Shown: positions 29,680 through 39,751 of the stretch, one piece after another
Layout of the letters: every line of letters starts with the position of its first letter
How positions within the stretch are numbered: the first letter of the stretch is position 1
Source of the DNA: Vairimorpha ceranae
Lineage: Eukaryota; Microsporidia; Nosematidae
Direction of reading: 5' to 3'
NCBI RefSeq assembly: GCF_000988165.1
Contig: NW_020169298.1
Span: 1-64,000 of the forward strand
DNA: 64,000 nucleotides
Position numbers and translations under genes: made by a program
Notes under the pieces: generated by a model
Database searches by the model: none
The model's input: only the letters and a program-made list of their open reading frames with translations
What the model was told of the DNA's origin: nothing

Positions 29680-30592
29680 ATTAAAATTTAGTAATATTTT
29701 TTATTTAAAAATTTAACGGTTTTGAGACGAAACATGTTTTAAAATATGTATTGGATCAAAAACTTAACTTGTTTTATGATCCAATTTCAATAAATATATT
29801 TTACAACCATTAAAAATTTTTATTAACTTTTTTAACACCAAAAGTTTGTATCTTTTTTAGTAATTTATTGCAAAAATAAAAGTTCCGATTATTTTAATTT
29901 TGAAAGGTTTACTTGCTTACAACATTGGTTGAATATGATTTAAGGTTATAGATGAATACATTAAAGATGAATTTGCTTGTAAAAAGTCTTGAAAAAAATT
30001 AAGAAATTTTGTTTGAACCTGAAACAGAATTAAATGACATTTAAAAAATATAAAATAAAAATGATGGTTTATAATAGAAATGTAATATTAATTATTAGAA
30101 AAATTAATATTTCTATTGCTTATTGAAAAGTTTTAATTTTAATTTTAATTTTACATTGCTTACATTTTTAATCATACCATCACAAATTAATGATATTCGA
30201 CATGTATCAATTCACTTTCCTAACAATATTTTATTTTTTAACCCCAAATTGGCTTTTGTTAGTTTATCTTATAAAAACTTACAAAAACAATATTATTTTT
30301 GTTTGATTTAGTTTAGTAATTTAATCATATTTTTTAATAAATTTTACAGCTAGTGTGACATTTAAAATAATTTTTACACAGCGTGAAAATCTGTCCTGCC
30401 GCACATTTCCATAAAAAAAACATACATTTGTCTAAATTCACCTTAATTTTTTTTATACCAAGTAATTTAGTGATTCAAGAAGTCTCAATTAATAAATATT
30501 TACATGTAAAGCATAAAATTAATAGACGTTTAGCACTTTTATACAATACAGGCAAGTTACTATTTTTAACTTTTTTGCATCCCCAAAGATTT
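29680..30592. other. Intergenic region between divergent genes
   Basis: About 900 bases. The frame of the next gene stays open from 30383 but without an ATG, and a 62-codon frame at 30123-30311 starts with TTG; neither is supported as protein. CATCCCC ends eight bases before the ORC1 start. Confidence 0.6.
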
Positions 30593-31579
30593 ATGACTGT
30601 GGTTGGAAGAGAAGCAGAATATAAAAGTTTACACTACAAGCTTACTAAGTTTATAACGGATGAAATTAATACTACAATTTATATTAGTGGTGTACCTGGA
30701 TCTGGCAAAACCCATACAATAAAACAGCTTATTAAAGATTTAAAACTTGAAATTGTGTATGTAAATGCTGGACAACTCAAATTAAAAACTCACATTTTTC
30801 GAGAAATTTACAAAAACTTAAATTGCGAAAAATCGAAATCACAAACGTTTTTCACCGCACTTCGTTTACATTTACAAAATTGTGATACACCCCATATTTT
30901 TATTATAGACGAAATAGATCTACTGTCCAGTAGAAACCAAAATATTTTATACAATTTAACGGATTTAATGCACGTTGAAAACAGTAAATTACTTCTTATA
31001 TGCATTTCTAATACAATGAATCTACCTGAAAAGCTATTTGAATCAAAGGTGTGTAGTAGAATAGGTAAAAATCGGGTAGATTTTAAGCCTTACACACATA
31101 CGAAGTTAAAAAAGTTGATTTACAACGAATACAAAGATTTAAATGCAACAGATTTAGAAATTTTAACTAGAAGAATAGCATCTGTATGTGGTGATGTGCG
31201 AAAAGTTTTTAGTTTGATTGCTGATAAAAATTACAAGCAAGGTATTAATAAACTGATTAATGAATTTATGTCACCCCTCAGCTTTAAGTTACTACCTAAT
31301 TTAAGTAAATATCAGAAGATTGTACTAAATGTTATATGTAATAATTATGATAATTTAGTACCAAGAATTTTATATCAAAATTTTAGTATTTTTTGTAAAA
31401 CGTATTCTTTTTTAATAATAGATTTTTACGATTTTATTAACATTTTAGATAAATTAAAATTGTATGGAATTATTAAATATGAAGGATACAATGACAAGAT
31501 GCTATTACTTTTAGATATTGAAGATATTAAAAGTATACTTAAAACAGATAAAGACTTCAATTTTTTAAACAGTCATTAA
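30593..31579 (+). CDS. ORC1: Origin recognition complex subunit 1 (ORC1/Cdc6 AAA+ ATPase)
   Basis: ORC1 is the ATPase subunit of the complex that marks replication origins. The 328-residue protein begins VVGREAEYKSL, the usual opening of ORC1/Cdc6 AAA+ modules. Walker A is GVPGSGKT at 33-40, Walker B IFIIDEID with Asp106-Glu107, sensor 1 LLLICISNTMNLPEKL near 140, and sensor 2 SVCGDVRKVFSLI near 206-218. A winged-helix domain follows. Fungal ORC1 has about 900 residues with an N-terminal BAH domain; none is present here. I chose the ATG after CATCCCCAAAGATTT; the frame upstream is open but reads as non-coding. NTMNLPE is characteristic of ORC1 over Cdc6. An ORC4-like gene is 4.7 kb away. Confidence 0.88.
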   Translation: MTVVGREAEYKSLHYKLTKFITDEINTTIYISGVPGSGKTHTIKQLIKDLKLEIVYVNAGQLKLKTHIFREIYKNLNCEKSKSQTFFTALRLHLQNCDTPHIFIIDEIDLLSSRNQNILYNLTDLMHVENSKLLLICISNTMNLPEKLFESKVCSRIGKNRVDFKPYTHTKLKKLIYNEYKDLNATDLEILTRRIASVCGDVRKVFSLIADKNYKQGINKLINEFMSPLSFKLLPNLSKYQKIVLNVICNNYDNLVPRILYQNFSIFCKTYSFLIIDFYDFINILDKLKLYGIIKYEGYNDKMLLLLDIEDIKSILKTDKDFNFLNSH

Positions 31580-32025
31580 TTAGAATTTATAAAATAAATT
31601 TAAGAATACAATATTGCAGTAAAAAGTAAAGACTTTAATATGTAGCACGAAAAAATAAGTAAATTTTTATTATTAAATTGTGCTACTAAACTATCTAAAT
31701 TTTGTTCGGTCATTAAAAAATAAGTGTATTTTATGATATTATTTATAAACAAATATGTCAAGGCTATAATCTCAATACTTCTGATTACACGTTTACTCCA
31801 TCACTGTTTTACTTATATTATTTTACAATATCATGTAAGTGTTGTATGTAAGATTTTAAAAGAATAAAGAAATACAATTTTTTACTAATTATTTCTTTAC
31901 AACTCTTTAATTGGTTCATAAAAAATAGTATAGAAGTTTATTTACTTTAAAATGTAATAAATTGTGTGTTACTGTTCTGATAATTGTATCATTTTGTAAA
32001 AAAATGTAAAAAGCTCCCCTGCTTG
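31580..32025. other. Intergenic, nothing recognised
   Basis: AT-rich DNA. The only signal is CTCCCC at 32014-32019 before the start of the Bdp1 gene. Confidence 0.55.
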
Positions 32026-32511
32026 ATGGACAAAAAATTATCGTTTTATTTAGACAATGCAAATTTTAAAGAAACTTTTAAAGTGAAAAAAAAGCCAATA
32101 GAAATACGAAAATCTCAACAACAAGACAATAATTTACTAAAAATCGTTAATGGTGAAATCTGTATTGATGCTAATGACATGTTTGTTAATTTAAATAAAG
32201 ATGTTGATATGGAAGTATTAGAAGAAACGGGAATAGTGACTTCTGCAACATATTTAACGAAAAAAAGAAGAAATAATAGATGGACAAAACAGGAGACAGA
32301 ATACTTTTATGAAGCACTATCATTATGCGGATTGGAGTTTACACTTATTTCTGATTTGTTTTTGAATAAAGATAGAAAAGCCTGTAGAATGAAATATCAC
32401 GCAGAATGTAAAAATAATAAAAATCGAATAAATGTAGCTTTAAATAAAAAGGAGACATTTTGTCCACATAGATATGAAGAACTCAAAATAAAAATAAAAG
32501 AAAAAAGATAA
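32026..32511 (+). CDS. BDP1: TFIIIB subunit Bdp1 (B'')
   Basis: Bdp1 is a subunit of TFIIIB, which recruits RNA polymerase III. The 161-residue protein carries a SANT/Myb-type domain at about residues 84-130: NRWTKQETEYFYEALSLCG followed by FTLISDLFLNKDRKACRMKYHAE. The pattern 'RWT..ET..FY.AL...G..F.LIS.LF..R.R...K.K' is that of Bdp1. Preceding it, residues about 45-80 contain ETGIVTSATYLTKK, part of the extended Bdp1 core. Yeast Bdp1 has 594 residues, so only the essential core is kept. The frame upstream begins at TTG; I use the ATG after CCCCTGCTTG. Confidence 0.82.
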   Translation: MDKKLSFYLDNANFKETFKVKKKPIEIRKSQQQDNNLLKIVNGEICIDANDMFVNLNKDVDMEVLEETGIVTSATYLTKKRRNNRWTKQETEYFYEALSLCGLEFTLISDLFLNKDRKACRMKYHAECKNNKNRINVALNKKETFCPHRYEELKIKIKEKR

Positions 32512-33034
32512 TATGTTACAAATACATTATATTAGTTTTTAATAAAGTTTATAAATATATTAAAACTTTTGTTTATGATCAAAAGTAAGTTATTAAAATT
32601 TGTAAAAAATTTATATTGATTTTTTATATTTCTCAAATCATTTTGTTTATAGAAGAAAAGCTTTATATATTTTCTACCTCTGTTTCATAAGTATTGTTAT
32701 ATAAAATTATTACATTAAACCAATCTTTACTTGATTTTTGTTTATCGAGTTCATTTTTCGATTATTATTTTACAAAATAAATTTAGTAATATTTAAAAGC
32801 ATGCCAGTTTATTAAAATAAAATATGAAAAATTAAGTTTTATAATGTTTTGTATCCATTTATTTACGATAGTTATTAATTTTTTTGGTTTTTATAATAAA
32901 ATGAAAGCAATTTACATTATTGTAATTTTTAATGTTGGCCTAAAAAAACTTAAATGGTTTATAAATGTACTAAATAATAAATTTTTACCTTGTTTTATTT
33001 CTATTTATCTTCTTTAAAATTTTTTATCCTTACT
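32512..33034. other. Intergenic, nothing recognised
   Basis: AT-rich DNA with no gene-like frame. A weak CC motif (TTATCCTTACT) precedes the next ATG. Confidence 0.55.
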
Positions 33035-33943
33035 ATGGGATTTAAAGAAACAAAAATTATTAAGAATTTTGATTATCCAACGGCATGTCTCGATATGAAT
33101 TTATCGGAAAGCGGTAACTTTTTGGTTTCTATTGGTACTTACAAGCCATCAGTAAAAATACACGATTTAACTAACATTGCACAAAAAAGTAATCGACATT
33201 TAGAAGCTGAACCAATGAAAGTACTATCTCTTACTAAAAATTGCGAGAAACTCGCGCTTTTACGAGTAGACAGATATGTAGAATTCCATGTTAAATATGG
33301 AATGCATGAAAGAATAAGAATGCCAAAATTATGTTACGACCTAAAATTTAATAAATTTAGTGGTGACATTATTGCATGCGGAAATTCAAATAACATTTTT
33401 AGATTTAATCTAATAGACGGCAAATTTTGTACTCCATATGACACCTCACTCAAATGTATTATGGAAATAGATATTAATAGTGTACACAGTCTTGTAGGAT
33501 ACTGTGGTAAAAATAATGTAGAGTTTTTAGATCAAAGATCTTCTAAAATTGTTAGTACAACAGAACATAACGAAAATTTTTTACACATGGCTTTTTCTAA
33601 CAATGGATTAAATTTTGTAGTTGGAACAGAAAATGGCGAAATATTAGTATTTGATTTACGATCTAGAAATCCACTTTACAAATACAATCATAAAGAAAGT
33701 GTAAGAAAAGTGAAAATGATTGAGAAAAATATTATAAGTATTGATAAACATACTGTAATGATATACAAAGATGGAGAGATTGTTGATAAGATACCTGTAA
33801 ACGTTCCAATAAATACATTTGAAGTTAATGGTGGAATAATTTTTTTAGGATTAGATGACATAAATATGAGAACTTACTACTCAACAGACTTTGGTGATAT
33901 TCCAGATTGGTGTAATATTATAAAAGTGGATGAAAATTTATAA
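33035..33943 (+). CDS. ENP2: Ribosome biogenesis protein Enp2 (NOL10)
   Basis: Enp2 is a nucleolar WD-repeat protein needed for 18S rRNA processing. The 302-residue protein has the family's N-terminal blocks: IKNFDYPTACLDMNLSESG, SIGTYKPSVKIHDLTN (residues about 36-51), SNRHLEAEPMKVLSLT, and RMPKLCYDLKFNK. The GTYKP motif and the order of blocks are characteristic of Enp2, and the conserved IPDWC block closes the protein. Yeast Enp2 has 707 residues; here only the beta-propeller is present and the C-terminal NUC153 and basic regions are missing. The frame upstream starts with TTG; I use the ATG at 33035. Confidence 0.85.
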   Translation: MGFKETKIIKNFDYPTACLDMNLSESGNFLVSIGTYKPSVKIHDLTNIAQKSNRHLEAEPMKVLSLTKNCEKLALLRVDRYVEFHVKYGMHERIRMPKLCYDLKFNKFSGDIIACGNSNNIFRFNLIDGKFCTPYDTSLKCIMEIDINSVHSLVGYCGKNNVEFLDQRSSKIVSTTEHNENFLHMAFSNNGLNFVVGTENGEILVFDLRSRNPLYKYNHKESVRKVKMIEKNIISIDKHTVMIYKDGEIVDKIPVNVPINTFEVNGGIIFLGLDDINMRTYYSTDFGDIPDWCNIIKVDENL

Positions 33944-33974
33944 AACATATTTTATTAATAAAATCTTATGATGT

Positions 33975-36164
33975 TTACAAATATCCATTTGAAAAATATT
34001 GATAAGAATCATACAAGCCCGTTCCCATACTATTAAAACTCTTATTAATTAAAAACAATACGTAGCTTTCTAACTCTTTATCACTCATCTCTAATTTTAA
34101 TCTATCTTTAAAGCTATTAAGTACTTTTTTATTAACGCATCTAATATCAGAATTTTCTGATAACATTTCTAAAATTCGACATAATCTTTCACTGTGCTTT
34201 CTTAACGCACAAAAACCTTCCAAAAACAGAATCTTAAAATCTTCTAACAAATCTTTAAGTAACTCTTCGTATTCACTGCAAAATTTAAATGGTGCTACTT
34301 CAACACAGTAAAAACCGGGATGATCACCCAAAATAAATCCAAAATCTACATGTATAATGTGTCCTTCGGTGTCTAGTAAAATATTGCCATTATGTCTGTC
34401 TTTTATTTGTAAAATATAACAAGCTAAAGAATAGCCTACTAGGGAAATAAGAAAATTGTACGTAGCTTGTTTATATGCATCAGTGCCATCCCCGAATTTG
34501 TCTAAAAAATACGTTTTAAGACTAAAATTTCGATTTTCTTGTTTACCTGTTTCTTTTATTTTATGAATCGAATAAGCATTTTCAACTGTTTCAACAAGTC
34601 CTGCGTTATTATTAACAAAATATATCTGATATGGTTTGACCCAAATATCTTTACTTTCGTCTTTCCAAATTTGTTGCATCTCTAAAAGAATTTGATATGC
34701 AATTATTTCTTGTTTTAAGCTACATCCTGTTTTTACAATCAAGCTAACAAGGCGCCATCCTCTAAGATTTCCGTATCTTGATATTGTTTTTACAAGATTG
34801 TTACGCATTTGCCACTCATCAACAGAAGACAAATCACTTTCACTTATAAGATCATCACCGTTTTCCGTTTTCGCTATAGGGTCTTTATTTTCAAAAAAAA
34901 CACTCGAAATGTCAATCATTGGATTTAAATATTCTTTTTTGATTAAGTTTGCATCTAAATTTGGCGGTTTACAATTCTCATTGAGTTTCAATGAGTCCAA
35001 TTTAACAATTTCATTTGAAAGAGATGATTTGATATCGGAATTTAAACGATACCTTCTTTTTTTCCATTTTGTAATCTTTTTTTGTATTTTTTCCGTGTCA
35101 TTTTCGCATTCAGAATCAGTAATAATTCTTTCTGCTTCTAGAATTTTTTGTAAAGATGCTGCATAATTATCATTTATATTCTTTGAATCAGAAATATACG
35201 TAAATCCCGAAACTGCATTTAGTTGTTGCATTAAAAGTGCCGCATTTTTCGCATCAATCCTTTTTTTTGGCAGTGTTTCATCAGCAATCTCTAATAAAAC
35301 GATGTAAGGCGTATTTTCTGCAGAACTTAATGTTGTAGAATATTCTATTCGAATTGACAAAACATATTGGCTTTTAAAAAACGGTAAGGATATTTTACCT
35401 GGTAAATTGCAGTTTAAAAGCTTCAACTCCATCTCTAATCCTTTTTGTCTAAGATTTTTAGGTAATTTTTTTAGCCTATACGATATTTCAACTAAATATT
35501 CAATAAACATAATACTACTTTTTATAGAAGTGTGTTTAAATGCATTACCTGTATCCATAACAGGTTTAAAATTAATCTTTGCTACATTTCTTGCTTGTTG
35601 AAAAACTGTCTCATAATTTTTTATCATTTTAAAAATTTTTAAATCGCAAACCCACATAACAGACCGTAAGAAACATAAAAATATTCCGTCAAAATTCGGC
35701 ATACATTTTTTTTCTTTTATTACTCGTGGCGTTCTATGTAATCGTCTTTTATATTTAAGCTGCAGTTTTATAAATTCTGTATTTCTGCTTAAACATCTCC
35801 CTTCCAATTTTAATATATCACAAATTAAGAAATAACAGTGTATAGATTTGTTACTATCAATTGTTTCTATAGCTCCTTTTAAATAAAAATAGAGTGAAAG
35901 AAAAAACTTTCTGGATTTTGTTGCACGATATTTCATTAAATTACAAATAGGTTTACTGATTTCAGAGTCTGAATGGTACAAAAATATGTGTACAAGTTGT
36001 GGTATCACAATAATAAGATTTTTTGTGTGCTTAAGTTTTTTACAAATGTATTCGTGTATTCCCACCGTAGGATAACGGTAAAGAAATGAAACTGCAAGCC
36101 ATGCATCAAATTTGTCAGTATTTATAAGTTTTTTAAGCCATAAATTTAAATCTTCTGGATTCAT
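33975..36164 (-). CDS. PIK1: Phosphatidylinositol 4-kinase, Pik1/PI4K-beta type
   Basis: The enzyme makes phosphatidylinositol 4-phosphate from phosphatidylinositol, mainly at the Golgi in fungi. The 729-residue protein has the N-terminal helical (lipid-kinase-unique) domain: DKFDAWLAVSFLYRYPTVGI near residues 17-36. The kinase domain occupies about 460-729, with the catalytic loop KDRHNGNILLD, then HVDFGFIL (about 575-600), then PGFYCVEVAPFKF and SGT-like closing blocks, ending TGLYDSYQYFSNGYL as in Pik1. Yeast Pik1 has 1066 residues, the missing part being linkers. The ATG follows AACCCTT. The substrate would be made by the PI synthase encoded at 50093. The helical block separates it from Stt4-type kinases. 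Confidence 0.9.
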   Translation of the reverse strand: MNPEDLNLWLKKLINTDKFDAWLAVSFLYRYPTVGIHEYICKKLKHTKNLIIVIPQLVHIFLYHSDSEISKPICNLMKYRATKSRKFFLSLYFYLKGAIETIDSNKSIHCYFLICDILKLEGRCLSRNTEFIKLQLKYKRRLHRTPRVIKEKKCMPNFDGIFLCFLRSVMWVCDLKIFKMIKNYETVFQQARNVAKINFKPVMDTGNAFKHTSIKSSIMFIEYLVEISYRLKKLPKNLRQKGLEMELKLLNCNLPGKISLPFFKSQYVLSIRIEYSTTLSSAENTPYIVLLEIADETLPKKRIDAKNAALLMQQLNAVSGFTYISDSKNINDNYAASLQKILEAERIITDSECENDTEKIQKKITKWKKRRYRLNSDIKSSLSNEIVKLDSLKLNENCKPPNLDANLIKKEYLNPMIDISSVFFENKDPIAKTENGDDLISESDLSSVDEWQMRNNLVKTISRYGNLRGWRLVSLIVKTGCSLKQEIIAYQILLEMQQIWKDESKDIWVKPYQIYFVNNNAGLVETVENAYSIHKIKETGKQENRNFSLKTYFLDKFGDGTDAYKQATYNFLISLVGYSLACYILQIKDRHNGNILLDTEGHIIHVDFGFILGDHPGFYCVEVAPFKFCSEYEELLKDLLEDFKILFLEGFCALRKHSERLCRILEMLSENSDIRCVNKKVLNSFKDRLKLEMSDKELESYVLFLINKSFNSMGTGLYDSYQYFSNGYL

Positions 36165-36319
36165 AAGGGTTAGTTTTTAAGCGTATTATATAAGAATAAA
36201 CATTTCGTTTTATATTTGAACCAATAAATCCTGTTAAATTTTATATTTATTTGTTATTGAACGTAGAACATTTCCAAAGTGAAAAGTTTTTCTTTTGTTA
36301 CTAATTTAAATCCCTTGTA

Positions 36320-37360
36320 ATGGAAATTGCTGTAGGATATCTTTATAACAAAGAAATTGATAATATTTTGCACAAACTCAATGATCTAAATAATTTATTA
36401 GTTGCTTCAACAGATATTTACATATTAACAGCAGTCTTAAACCAAATTGAAGCAAATTTTTTAGGTAAAAATTGGAAAATAGAATACGTTACAACCAAAC
36501 GGGAAATTAAGGAAAATACACTTGTTGTTATTTATTTAGATACCAGTACTTCACAAAATGTTAATTTATCTCTATATTATTATTTAGAACTGGCTAATGA
36601 AAATAATTATAAAGTTATTTTATACACGCAAAATATGTTATCAATAGATACTATGGAAAGGAGAGTTAGATCTCGCTTTTCTAATTATGTTTGTGCACTA
36701 CGTACTTTAAATTTTGACGAGTATTTGGCATTATACAAATTTCTTTTTTATCTCGACTATAAGAAAAACGACAAGCCAAACAAACGTAAATTTGTGATAC
36801 GAAAAACAGCAGTTTCAATGCCTTCAAAGATAGTAAAGCGCAGTAAAAATTCAGATGAAGATTTTAAAAAACATGATTTAAAAATATTTAAAAAAATTTT
36901 ACACGAAAAAGAAAATGATACAAATGTTATTTTTTTACACAATAATTTAATATCTGATGAAGTTTTACACGATTTATCTTGTCAATACGACGTTAATAAT
37001 GACATTAAGATTTTGTATAATAAATATTTAAGTAATAAATATGATATAAAACACTATTCTCTAGGCTGTATATTAGATATACTTTGTCCTATTCATCTAA
37101 TTATTTTATTAATGTCTAGTAAAGAAAAGATCTTTGTTACAAATGTGATACAAGAATTTAGGAAATTTGTAACCAATTGCAAGGAAATGAAAAATTGCGC
37201 AGACAATGATATTTTTACAGAATTTTGTGAACTGATAGACTATAAGTTAATATCTAACAAAGGAGTGCTTTTGATAGACGATTTGTATCTTAGAAAATTT
37301 ATTAACTCCCCCAAAAGACCAAATTTTCTAAAGCCGTTACTTAATAAAGTAAAATTATAA
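36320..37360 (+). CDS. Probable ORC4-like AAA+ protein without Walker A
   Basis: ORC4 is an AAA+ subunit of the origin recognition complex. I assign the 346-residue protein by two regions. Residues 112-145 read SIDTMERRVRSRFSN and continue to a leucine/tyrosine-rich helix, as in ORC4 where 'LEKRVKSRFSHR' provides the arginine finger toward ORC1. Residues about 255-290 read HLIILLMSSKEKIF then VIQEFRKFV, matching the winged-helix start of ORC4 ('L....LI.AM.H......F..VY.EF..F'). No GxxxxGK[ST] motif is present in the first 100 residues, so ATP binding is probably lost, as in some divergent ORC4 proteins. The ATG follows ATCCCTTGTA. Identification is moderate; another ORC/clamp-loader relative is possible. 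Confidence 0.55.
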   Translation: MEIAVGYLYNKEIDNILHKLNDLNNLLVASTDIYILTAVLNQIEANFLGKNWKIEYVTTKREIKENTLVVIYLDTSTSQNVNLSLYYYLELANENNYKVILYTQNMLSIDTMERRVRSRFSNYVCALRTLNFDEYLALYKFLFYLDYKKNDKPNKRKFVIRKTAVSMPSKIVKRSKNSDEDFKKHDLKIFKKILHEKENDTNVIFLHNNLISDEVLHDLSCQYDVNNDIKILYNKYLSNKYDIKHYSLGCILDILCPIHLIILLMSSKEKIFVTNVIQEFRKFVTNCKEMKNCADNDIFTEFCELIDYKLISNKGVLLIDDLYLRKFINSPKRPNFLKPLLNKVKL

Positions 37361-37606
37361 TTTAAACGTAAACTTTACTTAATTTAACATAGGTGTTATA
37401 TTAGAAAAAATATTTTGAAGTGTATGTATAGATATGTCAAACATTTATTAACCTAAACGATATGTTTGACATTGATCATTTAATTGTATTTTATTTATTA
37501 AATATATGTTAAATTACACAGTGCATTTTTTTAATAAGAATAGTGGAAATTAAACAGACTATTGCTTTAAATCAATATTCTATTAATAAAATATATTATT
37601 TATACA

Positions 37607-38650
37607 TCATTTTTTTCTTAAAAATTTATCTAAACTTGTTTGTTTAGATTTATTTCTACAACTTTTTAATAATTTTATTCCATTTATGACTCTTTTTTCG
37701 TCAAATGCCTTTTCAGTTACTAAAAATTTTTTAACTTCTTCTAAATTTATATCATCCCATTTTATAGTAAATTCTGATACATTGGTTTCTACAGGTATAT
37801 TTGACAATTCATTAAATATTTCTCTTGCTTTTTGATACTCGAAATTTGGACTTAATTCCATTTTTTCATGTTCAAATATCTTTTCAATACATTTGTACTT
37901 TTTAATTAAACTCACTCCTTTTTTCGGTCCAATTCCTTTCCCCGACTTCGTGTAATCACAACCTAGTAAAATGCATAAATCAATAAATTCAGGCAAGTTC
38001 ATGTCAAGTTCACCAAGACATGTTTGTAAATTATATTCTGTGACGTGCGTTTTTTTAACAGCAGCTGATGAAAATCCCCTAAGAAGAACAGGCGCACCAA
38101 ATGGAAGTGCATCCATATCTTCGGTAGCTACTGCATCAACACATTTAACTTTACAAAGATAGGCACAAAATGCCTCTGCTTCGCTAGGAGCAGTCAAATA
38201 CGGTATACCCATAAGTTTTAACAATCTTTTACAATCGTTAACGTGTTCTTCACTTACTTTGATTTTTCTTTTTGTCTGTTTTTCAATTTCGGCTTTGTCT
38301 TCAGCTTCCATGGCAAGCTTAAGTTGTTCCTCTGCTTTATCGCGCCGATCGCTCCTTTTCTTCAATTCGTAAAGCTTAAGTTCAGGTGGTTTACCATCAA
38401 ATACGAAGATTGGTGTCACGCCCGATTCTACAATACGAATTGTTCTGTAAAACATTCCAACGAGATGTGAAGTAGTAGTATCACCATAACCTAAAGCACT
38501 ACCACCCGATCTAACTGCTATAAGAAATTGATAAATAAAATTTGATATATCAATTGCTACCTTTTTAAAAGCAAATGATCCTACTTGTTTTTCTTTAACA
38601 CCTTTTTTACAATGTTCTTTTAGTATCACCGATAACTGTTTTATACCCAT
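37607..38650 (-). CDS. FEN1: Flap endonuclease 1 (FEN1/Rad27)
   Basis: FEN1 removes 5' flaps during Okazaki-fragment maturation and long-patch base-excision repair. The 347-residue protein shows the complete XPG N and I domains: MGIKQLSVIL opening, AIDISNFIYQFL with Asp34, IFVFDGKPPELK near residue 85, APSEAEAFCAYL near 157, VATEDMDALPFG near 177, and LGCDYTKSGKGIGPKK with the helix-hairpin-helix near 231. The C-terminus QTSLDKFL is a PCNA-interacting motif. Length is close to the usual 380. The ATG lies two bases after CACCCC. All metal ligands are present, so the enzyme should be active. Confidence 0.96.
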   Translation of the reverse strand: MGIKQLSVILKEHCKKGVKEKQVGSFAFKKVAIDISNFIYQFLIAVRSGGSALGYGDTTTSHLVGMFYRTIRIVESGVTPIFVFDGKPPELKLYELKKRSDRRDKAEEQLKLAMEAEDKAEIEKQTKRKIKVSEEHVNDCKRLLKLMGIPYLTAPSEAEAFCAYLCKVKCVDAVATEDMDALPFGAPVLLRGFSSAAVKKTHVTEYNLQTCLGELDMNLPEFIDLCILLGCDYTKSGKGIGPKKGVSLIKKYKCIEKIFEHEKMELSPNFEYQKAREIFNELSNIPVETNVSEFTIKWDDINLEEVKKFLVTEKAFDEKRVINGIKLLKSCRNKSKQTSLDKFLRKK

Positions 38651-38729
38651 TTGGGGTGAATTTAGAAATTTTTAAAAAAAAGAAAGATATGGAAAATTAA
38701 ACATCCATTTAATGTTTATCAGATTTAAT

Positions 38730-39128
38730 TTACCATTCCAATTCTCCTTGTGCATTAGCAAAAGCAAAGTCTACATTCCCTAAATTTACAAACCCTTGTT
38801 TAAAATTACATTTGTATTTACATTTAGTTCTAGAAACTTTAACATACATACACATTAGGAAATTAGATGTATCCTCCATCATTTCATATTCCTCGTCGGA
38901 AGATATGTATCCATCTGTAGTGCTATTGTAGGCCATACGCTTATCTTCAAACGTATGTTTATCTTCGTTACTGGCATTTTCATACCAGTCTCGTATATTC
39001 CTCCTCCATCCATTTTGAATATCAAAAATAAGATTTCTTCCTATACCTTCCGGTTCTCCTTCTAACTCAAGTTTAGTCAATACTTCTTCTATAAGATCTG
39101 TGTATATTCTAGACATTTCTACGTTCAT
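38730..39128 (-). CDS. TOA1: TFIIA large subunit (Toa1)
   Basis: TFIIA stabilises TBP on promoters. The 132-residue protein has only the two conserved ends of the large subunit: the N-terminal four-helix-bundle part (IYTDLIEEVLTKLELE, residues about 8-23, with FDIQNGWRRNI to about 42), and the C-terminal beta-barrel (FLMCMYVKVSRTKCKYKCNFKQG, then FVNLGNVDFAFANAQGELEW at the end). The normal variable spacer between them is reduced to an acidic stretch of about 35 residues (yeast Toa1 has 286 residues). The ATG is preceded by TTACCCTTAAAA. It is divergent from the next small gene with 110 bases between starts. Confidence 0.9.
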   Translation of the reverse strand: MNVEMSRIYTDLIEEVLTKLELEGEPEGIGRNLIFDIQNGWRRNIRDWYENASNEDKHTFEDKRMAYNSTTDGYISSDEEYEMMEDTSNFLMCMYVKVSRTKCKYKCNFKQGFVNLGNVDFAFANAQGELEW

Positions 39129-39238
39129 TTTTAAGGGTAAAAAATTAAAAAAAATGAATATAAAAGAAAATATCCCTAAGTTTAATTAATTTTTTATAAA
39201 CAAAATGTTTATAAAATTTTACAAACAAACAAACAAAA

Positions 39239-39508
39239 ATGTTTATACCGCCTGAATATTTTACACAAGAAAGAATTGAGTTAGACCTGGGGATATTAAG
39301 AATGTATTATGATTTATGTATGCAGTTGAATGTAAATGAAGATATAGATATAGAAAAAACTTTTTTAAGACTAAGTCAGTTGGTTGGTAAACCAAGTTTT
39401 CTTAAAGAGTCAACTCTTTTGGCACAATTTATAAAAGAGAAATTGGCTCAAGAAGATGAAATGTTTACAACCAAAGATGATTTATCAAACTACAATAAAA
39501 TTTGTTAA
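39239..39508 (+). CDS. Small unknown protein, 89 residues
   Basis: I do not recognise this protein. It is mostly helical, with acidic and hydrophobic residues spaced as in amphipathic helices, no signal peptide or membrane segment. It starts at the first ATG of the frame, directly after an (ACAA)n run and without a C-run. Support comes from its length, its low stop density and its position between two solid genes; a subunit of a larger complex is plausible but unproven. Confidence 0.5.
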   Translation: MFIPPEYFTQERIELDLGILRMYYDLCMQLNVNEDIDIEKTFLRLSQLVGKPSFLKESTLLAQFIKEKLAQEDEMFTTKDDLSNYNKIC

Positions 39509-39751
39509 AGTTTTGATTTTACATTTGTTTGTATTTTTCAAATTTTAAAACATAAAATCTATCATCAGATACTTTTAGATTTTAATTTCGCTTTAAAAAT
39601 TTAAAACAAAAAGCTGTGCATCAATAAGTATTTACAAATATAATTATACTTTAATTTAATATAAATACTTATTTATTTTTATATTAGAAAATTTATTATT
39701 GTTTTTTTTAAAAGGTATTATACAATTATTATTTTTAAAGTATAATTTTAT

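Noticed and set aside
30123..30311. 62-codon frame upstream of ORC1
   Set aside because: Starts with TTG only and repeats simple Asn/Phe runs.
30383..30592. N-terminal extension of ORC1
   Set aside because: It needs a GTG start, while a CCCC motif and ATG stand at the conserved VVGRE opening.
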